A DNA stretch of 64,000 nt, from the NCBI GenBank assembly GCA_021813685.1, contig JAKAJS010000115.1, positions 1 to 64,000 of the forward strand, given 5' to 3'. Origin of the DNA: Deltaproteobacteria bacterium. GTDB lineage: Bacteria; Desulfobacterota; Syntrophobacteria; Syntrophobacterales; Syntrophobacteraceae. The notes beneath the pieces were generated by a model. That model had not been told where the DNA came from and searched no databases. It worked only from the letters and a program-made list of their open reading frames with translations. Made by a program: the position numbers and the translations under genes. This document shows, in pieces, positions 26,709-33,990 of the stretch (its first letter is position 1; each line of letters opens with the position of its first letter).

Positions 26709-28124
26709 ATGGATTATGACTCCAAACACATACTCGTCATAGAAGGCGGCAAATATATCAATCCAGATATCTGGACAGTATTGAAGGAGGAAGGGTATAG
26801 AATAACTGTTATAACTGATACGGCAAAGGCCTTGCTTGCAATCGATTCGCAGGAGTATGACCTGTTGTTTATCAATTGCGAGCTGTCTCTGCTGAGAAAA
26901 GAGGAACTATTACATGCAGCCGGTCGGATCAGGTCCGACATCCCGGTAATAATTGCCTCGGCTAACGGGATGGACTCTTTGATGGAAAAAGCGGAAAGAG
27001 CCCGATCCTTTAACTTTCTCCACGAGGTGATTGGACTTGACTCGGTTCTTGTGGCGATCCATCGGGCCTTGGAGGAGCAAGGGCTTAGACGTGCCGACAC
27101 CTTTTTCCCACAGGGCGCGGCCAATGGCTTCCGGGGAATCATCACAAAAAGCCCCAAGATGCTGCAGATGCTTCAACTGATCGGGCGCTTGTCGGATGTC
27201 GATTCCACCGTTCTCATTACCGGGGAGACGGGAGTAGGCAAAGAACTGGTTGCACGCGCGATCCACTTCACCGGTGCAAGAAAAAACAAGCCGTTTGTCG
27301 CCATCAATTGCGGCGCCCTAACCGAAAGTCTCCTGGAATCAGAGCTTTTCGGCCATGAAAAAGGATCGTTCACAGGCGCTTTCCGATCCAAGCCGGGTAA
27401 ATTCGAATGCGCCCACAAGGGAACCCTGTTTCTGGACGAGATAGGCGAGATTGCTCCCGCCATGCAGGTGAAGCTGCTCCGCGCTCTACAGGAAAAAAGA
27501 GTGGAAAAGGTGGGGGGAACCCACCCCATAGATGTCGATGTCAGGGTTATCTCGGCCACGAACCAGAATATCAAGGAGAAGGTCAACGATCACGATTTTC
27601 GAATAGACCTTTTTTACCGGCTCAATGTGATCCCGATACATGTCCCGCCGCTGCGGGAGAGGCCCGAAGATATCCCCCTTTTGATGAAGCACTTCATCAG
27701 CATGCATAACGAGAACCTGAATCGTAAAATCAGAGAAGTCACCCCGCGCGCTTTAAACCAATTGATGGATTATCATTGGCCGGGAAACGTCCGGGAGTTG
27801 GAAAACATTGTCGAGCGGGCGTTCATTACCTGCGAAAAAGATGTCATTGACCGGTTTCCCATTCCGCAGTCCTCCGAAGACCTTCCACCATCTCCCCCGA
27901 TGGATGCCCGGATGGCTGTCAATGGCGATATCCCTTTCAGCGTTGCCCGGTCGCGGCTGCTCAAAAATTTCGAAAGAGCCTACCTCCAGGAAGCCCTGGG
28001 GCGGTGCGAGGGAAACGTGACCCGAACCGCTCAAAAAACGGGCATCAACCCCAGAACCTTGTGGCGGAAGCTAAAAGAGCATGGTCTCGACCCGATGGGT
28101 TTTAAGGGCGGGAGGCAGAGATGA
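26709..28124 (+). CDS. Sigma-54-dependent transcriptional activator, degenerate receiver (methanol regulator 1)
   Basis: A 471-residue NtrC-type protein. Residues 1-120 form a receiver-like domain, but the acceptor strand reads DLLFINCELS where the aspartate is normally found (xxxLLDxxMP), and the acidic pair is missing, so phosphorylation is unlikely. The AAA+ domain (about 145-380) is complete: Walker A GETGVGKE, loop ESELFGHEKGSFTGA with an intact FTGA that touches sigma-54, Walker B GTLFLDEIGE, and the arginine finger region. A Fis-type helix-turn-helix (about 430-465) ends the protein. Directly after its stop lie the enhancer at 28131-28166 and the promoter at 28323 that precede mtaAC. 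Confidence 0.92.
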   Translation: MDYDSKHILVIEGGKYINPDIWTVLKEEGYRITVITDTAKALLAIDSQEYDLLFINCELSLLRKEELLHAAGRIRSDIPVIIASANGMDSLMEKAERARSFNFLHEVIGLDSVLVAIHRALEEQGLRRADTFFPQGAANGFRGIITKSPKMLQMLQLIGRLSDVDSTVLITGETGVGKELVARAIHFTGARKNKPFVAINCGALTESLLESELFGHEKGSFTGAFRSKPGKFECAHKGTLFLDEIGEIAPAMQVKLLRALQEKRVEKVGGTHPIDVDVRVISATNQNIKEKVNDHDFRIDLFYRLNVIPIHVPPLRERPEDIPLLMKHFISMHNENLNRKIREVTPRALNQLMDYHWPGNVRELENIVERAFITCEKDVIDRFPIPQSSEDLPPSPPMDARMAVNGDIPFSVARSRLLKNFERAYLQEALGRCEGNVTRTAQKTGINPRTLWRKLKEHGLDPMGFKGGRQR

Positions 28125-28130
28125 AATGGA

Positions 28131-28166
28131 TGTCACGGTGTGACGCCGGTGTCACAGATTGTAACA
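28131..28166 (+). promoter_or_regulatory. Composite enhancer (activator site) upstream of mtaAC
   Basis: TGTCAC at 28131 begins a perfect inverted repeat (GTCAC-GGT-GTGAC). A second TGTCAC at 28150, 19 bases on, pairs with GTAACA (28161-28166) to form TGTCAC-N5-GTAACA. The layout is nearly the same as 33812-33848, which sits after the other sigma-54 regulator. Distance to the -24/-12 element is about 157 bases, suitable for DNA looping. Confidence 0.6.
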
Positions 28167-28322
28167 AAGCGAAAGAACGACGTTTTTCTGCTGTTTCAGA
28201 AGCAATGGCGGAAAACGATGGCTGGATTTTCGTCCGGCGGTTGCCGGGGGCTCGGTGCGCTGTAGCCGCTTTTGGGTGCCCGGGGTGGTTCTCCGGGGTC
28301 TATTGCATCCCTGTTCGTTTGT

Positions 28323-28339
28323 CTGGCACGGAAAGTGCT
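28323..28339 (+). promoter_or_regulatory. Sigma-54-type (-24/-12) promoter of the mtaA operon
   Basis: CTGGCACGGAAAGTGCT fits YTGGCACG-N4-TTGCW except for G in place of the first T. Start of transcription is expected near 28351, about 470 bases before mtaA. The resulting leader contains the cobalamin riboswitch. Confidence 0.75.
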
Positions 28340-28439
28340 TGGGTATTTCCATAGTTTTCGAACCGTCTGTCGTGCTTGTTTGGAGTAAGAGCGAGGAGTT
28401 GTTCTGAGTTTCTTTTCTCTCGGTGAAAGGATCGACCTG

Positions 28440-28605
28440 AGGTAGAGAGCGACATCGAACAATTCGTTCGTGTAGTAGGGAAGATGGTGCAAGCCCATCG
28501 CTGCCCCGCAACTGTGAGCGGCGATCTTCGTTTCTCCTCTTCCACCTTTCTCTAAAGAGCCTGAGTGAGCGAAGATCACCGACGAGCCAGATACCTACCT
28601 GACCA
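28440..28605 (+). ncRNA. Cobalamin riboswitch
   Basis: The leader carries the conserved core of the cobalamin (B12) aptamer: GGGAAGATGGTGCAAGCCC at 28479, GCTGCCCCGCAACTGTGAGC at 28500, a long stem made by GCGATCTTCG and CGAAGATCAC, and the terminal GAGCCAGATACCTACC at 28584. These match the universal B12 box (AGCCxGxxxACCTxCC) and its partners. It lies between the sigma-54 promoter and mtaA. Outer boundaries are approximate. Most such riboswitches lower expression of B12 synthesis or uptake genes, so one in front of a corrinoid-using methyltransferase operon is unusual. Confidence 0.9.
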
Positions 28606-28637
28606 GAGTGCTGTATGCTCCGAGGGGAGCGGCACTC
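28606..28637 (+). promoter_or_regulatory. Stem-loop after the riboswitch (possible expression platform)
   Basis: GAGTGC pairs with GCACTC and, inside, GCTCC pairs with GGAGC. It directly follows the aptamer and begins just after its last conserved base. No U-tract follows, so it is not an ordinary intrinsic terminator; it could pair alternatively with the aptamer. Another hairpin (GGCGC-AGTG-GCGCC, about 28709) lies before mtaA. Confidence 0.45.
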
Positions 28638-28820
28638 CAACCGGTATTCCTTGTGACGTGCCATGCGTTTTGTGACCAGGGCCGCATGCGACAGCCCCTT
28701 GGGGGGGTGGCGCAGTGGCGCCGTAGAGGGCTGGAACCCCGGAGCATTCGGCGCCCGAGGTGGACGGCCGCGCTGTCCTGGCGTTCAGGATGCTCAAAAG
28801 ACAGCATGGGAGGCGTATAG

Positions 28821-29822
28821 ATGAATGCGAAAGAACGGGTGATGTGCGTGCTACAGGGTCAAAAGCCGGATCGAATGCCCTGCTTCGGGGCCAATTCGAC
28901 GGTCACCTACTCCCAGATGGAGAAGGTGAAAGCCTTTTGGCCCCAGGGACACGAAGAGGGCGAGGCGATGGCCAGACAGGCCCTGGCCGCCTATTCGATC
29001 ATGGGCTTCGATGCGGTACGGGTTCCCTTTGACCAGACCTTCGAGGCGCGGGCTCTTGGCTGCAAGATAAAATCCGGGGGAACCGAGGGAATACCGGGAA
29101 TCGAACACCCCCCTCCATACAAGTTGGATGATACGCCCCATTTCCCTTCGGATTTTCTTTCCAGGGGAGTCATTCCGGAGCTTCTCAAGGCGGTGGGGAT
29201 TCTGAAAAAGGAGGTGGGAAACGAGGCGGTCGTGGTGGCCGGGATCATCGGGCCGTTTACAATCGCAGGTTCTCTACTGGACACGGTCCCGCTGCTCAAG
29301 GCTACTTTCAAGGCTCCGGACAAGATCCGGCCGTTTCTGGAAGTAACGACAAAGGCGGCTTCGGCTTTGGGCAGGGCTCTTGTCGAGGCGGGAGCCGACA
29401 TCATCTCCTGCGAAGACATGACGGCCTCTCCGGAACTGATTGCGCCCAAGACCTATCGGGATCTCGAGCTGGAATATCAGACAAGGGTGTTCGAGTCCAT
29501 CTCGGTTCCTTCGATTTTGCACATCTGCGGCAACGTCGATGCCATCGTGGAGTGGATGGGAAAGACCGGGGCAAAGGTCCTGAGCCTCGAGCCCAAGGCC
29601 GATCCGGAGCTCGCACGCCAGAAGTGCGGGCCCGAGATCGTCTTGATGGGAGGAGTGGATACGGCCACCACGCTCTTTATGAAGGATGCCGAGACGGTGA
29701 AGCGGGCGTGTGAGGAGTCGATCGCCAAGGGCATCCAGATCCTTGCGCCCGGGTGCGCGGTGGCACCCGGCACGCCCCCTGAGAACCTTTTGGCGATGGT
29801 GGAGGTGGCAAGCAGACATTAG
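28821..29822 (+). CDS. mtaA: MtaA-type corrinoid methyltransferase (UroD family)
   Basis: A 333-residue member of the MtaA/MtbA branch of the uroporphyrinogen decarboxylase superfamily. These zinc enzymes move a methyl group from methyl-Co(III) corrinoid protein to coenzyme M in methanogens and to tetrahydrofolate or a similar acceptor in bacteria. The zinc ligands are visible as His234 and Cys236 (LHICGN) and Cys312 (APGCAVAPGTP). ATG 28821 has GGGAGG before it. The next gene encodes its corrinoid partner. The acceptor in this organism is not shown by the sequence; MtaB is encoded on another transcript at 33991. Confidence 0.9.
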   Translation: MNAKERVMCVLQGQKPDRMPCFGANSTVTYSQMEKVKAFWPQGHEEGEAMARQALAAYSIMGFDAVRVPFDQTFEARALGCKIKSGGTEGIPGIEHPPPYKLDDTPHFPSDFLSRGVIPELLKAVGILKKEVGNEAVVVAGIIGPFTIAGSLLDTVPLLKATFKAPDKIRPFLEVTTKAASALGRALVEAGADIISCEDMTASPELIAPKTYRDLELEYQTRVFESISVPSILHICGNVDAIVEWMGKTGAKVLSLEPKADPELARQKCGPEIVLMGGVDTATTLFMKDAETVKRACEESIAKGIQILAPGCAVAPGTPPENLLAMVEVASRH

Positions 29823-29915
29823 GAAATTCAACCGTGTGCGATCGGCGGGTTTGCCGGAATCGCCTGATGGAAACCCAATGCAACCATTGCAAACAGAAGA
29901 TGAGGAGCGCTGATT

Positions 29916-30662
29916 ATGAAAACGTTGCAAAGCTACGGGAACATCTTCAAACGCTACGATCTGGATACCGAAAAGGCCGGAGTGGCCAGGGACGTATCAA
30001 CGGATGCGGTGTTGCAGGAAATTGCTCGATTCGTTGTAAACGGCGATGACGAGGGGATTTTGCCTGCCGTTCAAAACGCGCTCAAAAGCAAATCGCCCCT
30101 GGAGGTGATAAACGGGGCTCTGATCGCGGGGATGAACGAGGTGAGTCGCCTGTGGGACGAGGGGTCCTACTTTCTGCCCCAGGTAATCCTTTCTTCCGAC
30201 GCGATGAATGTGGGCATTGCCGAGTGTGAAAAGTCGATGGGGAAATCGATGGAAAGAAAGGGCAAGGTGGTCACCCACACCGCCGAGGGAGACATCCACG
30301 ATATCGGCCAGGTGATCGTTAACGCCCTTCTAAACGCCAATGGATTCGAGGTGATAAACCTCGGCGCCGATGTGCCGGTGGACAAGGTCGTTGAGGCGGT
30401 AAAGCAGCACAAGCCGGTGATGGTCACCGGTACGGCTCTCATGACCACCACGATGACCGCCTTTCCCAAGATCGCTCATCAGCTTCAGGCCGCGGGCATT
30501 CAGGTCCCCTTCGTTTGCGGAGGAGGAGCGGTAAGCGAGGAGTACGTGACCAGTTTCGAGCTGGGAATTTGGGGAAAAGAGGCCAGCCAGGCGCCGGGCA
30601 TGGCCGAGGATGCCCTGGCGGGCGAGAAGTGGGCGAGCATGCGCGAGAAATGGAACGGCTAG
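29916..30662 (+). CDS. mtaC: Corrinoid protein, MtaC type
   Basis: A 248-residue methyl carrier. Residues about 30-115 form the helical cap domain (EVINGALIAGMNEVSRLWDEGSYFLPQVILSSDAMN). The B12-binding domain follows with the base-off/His-on ligand motif EGDIHDIGQ (His128), the SxL-like TGTALMTTTM and the GGGAV loop. Length, position beside mtaA and the 40-residue N-terminal extension agree with MtaC, the carrier methylated by MtaB from methanol. The methyl group would then be passed to MtaA. Confidence 0.9.
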   Translation: MKTLQSYGNIFKRYDLDTEKAGVARDVSTDAVLQEIARFVVNGDDEGILPAVQNALKSKSPLEVINGALIAGMNEVSRLWDEGSYFLPQVILSSDAMNVGIAECEKSMGKSMERKGKVVTHTAEGDIHDIGQVIVNALLNANGFEVINLGADVPVDKVVEAVKQHKPVMVTGTALMTTTMTAFPKIAHQLQAAGIQVPFVCGGGAVSEEYVTSFELGIWGKEASQAPGMAEDALAGEKWASMREKWNG

Positions 30663-30678
30663 AGGCGGCGGTGTCGGG

Positions 30679-31731
30679 ATGATCGTCGATATTGTTTTCG
30701 GGTTTCTCGGTTCGGGCAAAACCACGTTTATCTCCCGCGTCCTCAGAGAATGGGGCGGTAAGGAAAAGATCGTGGTCCTGGTAAATGAGTTTGGCGAGGT
30801 GGGTATCGATGGCGCTCTTTTGGAACAGCTCGGGGGCGAGGTCGTAGAGATGCCGAGCGGATGCATCTGCTGCACCCTGCAGGCCGATTTCCGATCGCAG
30901 ATGCTCGACATCACGCAGACGATAAACCCCCAGAGAGTGATCATCGAACCCACCGGGGTGGCGACCATCGCGCAGATTCGAAACATCGTCGAAACCCAGC
31001 TCTTCGAGAAGACCATCGAGCGGATCAATTACGTGCTCATCTGTGACGCCACCGGTTTTATGGGCCTCTATAAGGCCAATCCCCGATTCGTTGAATCCCA
31101 GGTGAAAAACGCGCGCGTAGTTCTTGTAAACAAGTGTGACAGGGTGGAGAAGAAAAAGAGTGCGCTTACCCGCAATGCGATCTCGGCGATCAATCCCGAT
31201 GCGACGGTCATCGCCACGGAATTCGGGGCGGTTGACTGGGGCCAGTATCAGCTGGCGCTTTCGGCGGCCCCGGATTCCCGAACCGTCCGGACCGGCCTCG
31301 ACCACCTGCGGGATGCGGGCCCGCAGGATGCCAGACCGGTTCACCTGCACGAGGAGGAAGATGCCCTGGGTTTTGAGTCTTTTGGTCTCCTCTACGGCGA
31401 CCTCACCTTCGATGAGGCGGAGTTGTCCCGTTTTTTCGAACAATTGAGCGGACCGGAGTTGGGCGAGATCGTCAGGGCCAAGGGGCTGTTTCGTACCGAA
31501 AACAGGTCGATGCTCCTGGAGCTGGCCTCGGGGGAATTTTCCTCACAGCCGGTGAGCCCCTGCGGCCAGAGCAGGATTTCGATCATCGGCAGGAATCTGA
31601 ACCGAAAGGAGATCGGGGCCGCCATTGAAAGGTGCCTGGTCGGCGTCCATCCGCAAACCTGCGACGCGCCGGGTGATTCGAACCCAAGTCCCCCTGTGAA
31701 AAAGGGGGATTCAGGGGGAGTTTACCAATAA
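30679..31731 (+). CDS. COG0523 (CobW-like) GTPase
   Basis: A 350-residue G3E GTPase. The P-loop GFLGSGKTT (residues 8-16), the metal-binding SGCICCTLQ (CxCC, about 59-67), the glutamate in VIIEPTG and the NKCD base-recognition motif are all clear. COG0523 proteins deliver metal ions such as zinc or cobalt to client proteins. In this operon, zinc for MtaB/MtaA or help with corrinoid activation are plausible uses, but neither is shown. I start at ATG 30679. The last residues (PSPPVKKGDSGG) come from a C-rich/G-rich repeat that appears to have replaced or extended the original end. Confidence 0.85.
   Translation: MIVDIVFGFLGSGKTTFISRVLREWGGKEKIVVLVNEFGEVGIDGALLEQLGGEVVEMPSGCICCTLQADFRSQMLDITQTINPQRVIIEPTGVATIAQIRNIVETQLFEKTIERINYVLICDATGFMGLYKANPRFVESQVKNARVVLVNKCDRVEKKKSALTRNAISAINPDATVIATEFGAVDWGQYQLALSAAPDSRTVRTGLDHLRDAGPQDARPVHLHEEEDALGFESFGLLYGDLTFDEAELSRFFEQLSGPELGEIVRAKGLFRTENRSMLLELASGEFSSQPVSPCGQSRISIIGRNLNRKEIGAAIERCLVGVHPQTCDAPGDSNPSPPVKKGDSGGVYQ
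31687..31726. repeat. C/G-run palindromic repeat at the end of the COG0523 gene
   Basis: A CCCCC run (31690-31694), nine bases, GGGGG, then a second G run after GATTCA. It resembles the dispersed 'CCCCCTTT...AAAGGGGGATT.AGGGGG' repeats of many bacterial genomes. It lies inside the reading frame and supplies its last dozen codons; it may also act as a weak hairpin before the acetate transporter gene. Confidence 0.55.
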
Positions 31732-31807
31732 ATCGGATGCAGACTCCTTTGAAAGCCAATGGCGCCTCGATGTGAAGCATGTCCCTTCGGGGAAAGGAGT
31801 TGAGAAA

Positions 31808-32383
31808 ATGGCGGAACAAACCAACCTCAATGAGGCAAAGCAGCCAATAGCCGATCCCTCGACGGTGGGATTGGCCGCGTTTGCCATTGCTCTTTTTACG
31901 CTGAGCTTTCTCAATGCAGGTGTCATCGGGCCAAAGGGAGTGAGCATAATGATCCCGCTCGCCCTGCTTTCCGGCGTCATCCAGATAATCGCGGCCATCT
32001 ACGGTTTCCGGAAAAACGAACTGTTCACCGCGATCGTATTCGGTCTCTACGGAATGTTCTGGATCGTCTATGCTCTTTCGAACCTGGGTGTAGCCCTCAA
32101 ATGGTATGAACTCGACGCGACGGCTCTTCTGCTTTTCATGATTGCCTATGCCATATTCAGCCTCTATGCGTTCGTTGCATCCCTTGCCACCAATGTAGCC
32201 GTAAGCGTCACGGTTTTTTTGCTCTTTGCCGTGTTCGTGCTGGTGTCCATCGGGCTGGCAGGGTTTCCGAGCTTTATCGCAGTGGCGGGCTATGTGGGAA
32301 TTGCCGATGCTCTCATGGCTTTCTATGTCTCGGCGGCGGGTCTGTTGGGCACGCTCTATGGCCGAACCGTCCTGCCGGTGTAG
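31808..32383 (+). CDS. satP: GPR1/FUN34/SatP-family acetate transporter
   Basis: A 191-residue membrane protein with six hydrophobic helices. DPSTVGLAAFAIALFTLSFLNAG near the start is the NPxPxGL-like motif of the acetate/succinate uptake family, here altered to DPSTVGL. It carries monocarboxylates with protons. In a methanol operon of an acetyl-CoA-pathway organism, moving acetate out or in would fit. I choose ATG 31808, after AAGGAG, over an ATG 12 codons upstream. Confidence 0.85.
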   Translation: MAEQTNLNEAKQPIADPSTVGLAAFAIALFTLSFLNAGVIGPKGVSIMIPLALLSGVIQIIAAIYGFRKNELFTAIVFGLYGMFWIVYALSNLGVALKWYELDATALLLFMIAYAIFSLYAFVASLATNVAVSVTVFLLFAVFVLVSIGLAGFPSFIAVAGYVGIADALMAFYVSAAGLLGTLYGRTVLPV

Positions 32384-32402
32384 GCGCAGGAGGTAGTGTC
32401 CA

Positions 32403-33806
32403 TTGAGAAAAGAGGCCCGCGCATCCAAACCCGGGGTGCTGATTGTCGACGATCGCAACCGCACCCTTCACTCTTTGCTGCGCTTCATCTCGCCGGGGGC
32501 CTTCTCGCCCGTGTGGGTCTCCGAGGAAGAGCAGGCGCTCGAGTTGTTGCGAAAAAAGCCCCACAGAGAATGGATTGTCATAATCGATCTCAATTCGTCG
32601 GAAACGGGCGGAGGGGGCTTCTTGCACAAGGCGAGGCGGATCGCCCCCGATGCGGCGATTTTGGTCACCGGCCCCCTGGGCCCCTTTCTGTATAAAGGGG
32701 GCTCGTTTTACGAGTTTTGTGGACCGACGCTAAAAGAGCAGATCGACACGATTCTCTTTGAGATCAGCCATGGTGTGGCGGAAAGGAAAGGGGGGCAAAA
32801 AGACCCTGAGTGCAGGTTTGCACGAAAGGAGCCAAGGGAGCGCTTCGGCGCGATAATCGGTCGAAGCCCGATTCTAAATGGGATCTATGAGCTGATCGAG
32901 AGCATCAAGGGTTCCGGCGCCGCCGTTTTGATCCAGGGCGAAAGCGGTACGGGCAAAGAGCTGGTCGCGAAGACGATTCATGAGACAAGCCTTCGCCGCA
33001 GGGGACCCTTTGTGGCTCTCAACTGCGGCGCCATCCCCGCCGCCTTGATGGAAAGCGAGCTTTTCGGACATGAACGGGGAGCTTTTACGACTGCGCTCTA
33101 CACGAGGAAGGGCAAGTTTGAGATTGCCTGCGGGGGCACTTTGTTTCTCGATGAAATCGGCGCCCTGGACCGGGACCTTCAGGTTTTGCTGCTGCGGGTG
33201 CTCCAGGAAAAGGAGTTCCAGAGGGTGGGCGGAAACTCGACCCACAAAACCGATGTGCGGGTGATCGCTGCGACCAACCAGGACCTGCAGAAAGCCGTGC
33301 AGCTCGATCAGTTCCGCAAGGATCTGTACTATCGCCTCAATGTGGTTCCTATATACCTTCCCCCCTTGCGGGAAAGAAAAGAGGACATCCCTCTGCTCCT
33401 GGAGCATTTCTTTCGAAAAACCGCCGGCGAGCTGCATCGACCCGCCCCCGACGTGTGCGAGGAAGCCCTGGAGGCACTCTTTAACTACGGCTATCCGGGA
33501 AATATCCGGGAGCTGGCCAACATCGTCGAACGGCTCTTCGTCATGTGTCCTCCCGGCCCGGTGAGCCTTGAGGATCTGCCCCCGGAGGTGCGGGAGACGG
33601 CGGGCTTTTCCAATCGGGCCGCAGATCTGTTGAAGGAGCTGCCGGAAGGGGGCATCCCCCTTCAGGTGGTGGAAAAACAGCTGATTCTCAAGACTCTCGA
33701 AAGGACCTCGGGAAACAAGTGCGATGCCGCCAGGATGCTTGGAATCACACGGCGCCTCCTCTACCTGCGCCTTGCTCAATACGGCCTTACCCGGGCGGAT
33801 GTGTAG
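32403..33806 (+). CDS. Sigma-54-type AAA+ regulator with altered GAFTGA loop (methanol regulator 2)
   Basis: A 467-residue NtrC-type protein with a receiver (GVLIVDD, VIIDLNSS, so the phosphoacceptor aspartate is kept), an AAA+ domain (about 145-385; GESGTGKE, GTLFLDEIGA) and a Fis-type helix-turn-helix (NKCDAARMLGITRRLLYLRL). The loop that contacts sigma-54 reads GAFTTA in place of GAFTGA; substitutions here often reduce or abolish activation, so this could be a modified activator or an antagonist of regulator 1. It begins at TTG 32403, ten bases after AGGAGG. The enhancer and promoter for mtaB follow its stop. Confidence 0.88.
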   Translation: MRKEARASKPGVLIVDDRNRTLHSLLRFISPGAFSPVWVSEEEQALELLRKKPHREWIVIIDLNSSETGGGGFLHKARRIAPDAAILVTGPLGPFLYKGGSFYEFCGPTLKEQIDTILFEISHGVAERKGGQKDPECRFARKEPRERFGAIIGRSPILNGIYELIESIKGSGAAVLIQGESGTGKELVAKTIHETSLRRRGPFVALNCGAIPAALMESELFGHERGAFTTALYTRKGKFEIACGGTLFLDEIGALDRDLQVLLLRVLQEKEFQRVGGNSTHKTDVRVIAATNQDLQKAVQLDQFRKDLYYRLNVVPIYLPPLRERKEDIPLLLEHFFRKTAGELHRPAPDVCEEALEALFNYGYPGNIRELANIVERLFVMCPPGPVSLEDLPPEVRETAGFSNRAADLLKELPEGGIPLQVVEKQLILKTLERTSGNKCDAARMLGITRRLLYLRLAQYGLTRADV

Positions 33807-33811
33807 CCCGA

Positions 33812-33848
33812 TGTCACGGTAGAGGCGAGGGTGTCACCGCAGGTTACA
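33812..33848 (+). promoter_or_regulatory. Composite enhancer upstream of mtaB
   Basis: TGTCACGGT at 33812, then 20 bases on TGTCAC at 33832, five bases and GTTACA (33843-33848). This repeats the layout of 28131-28166: the same leading ATGTCACGGT, then a TGTCAC-N5-GTWACA inverted repeat. It lies about 82 bases before the -24/-12 element at 33930. Confidence 0.65.
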
Positions 33849-33929
33849 CGGCGGAGGGAAAGGGAAGGGGGCGGGGCCGATAAAGTGTGTAATTGCCACT
33901 GCATACAGAAACGTTTTCGGACGTGGAAG

Positions 33930-33945
33930 TGGCACACGGGTTGCT
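33930..33945 (+). promoter_or_regulatory. Sigma-54-type (-24/-12) promoter of mtaB
   Basis: TGGCACACGGGTTGCT: exact match to TGGCAC-N5-TTGCW. Transcription would start near 33957, about 34 bases before the ATG, with AGGAGG between them. Confidence 0.85.
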
Positions 33946-33990
33946 CTTCTGGAACTCGAAAGACATCTTAAACCTTATCAGGAGGTCAAC

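Noticed and set aside
30610-30678. N-terminal extension of the COG0523 protein
   Set aside because: The Arg-rich extension overlaps mtaC and the conserved sequence starts at MIVDIVFGFLGSGKTT.
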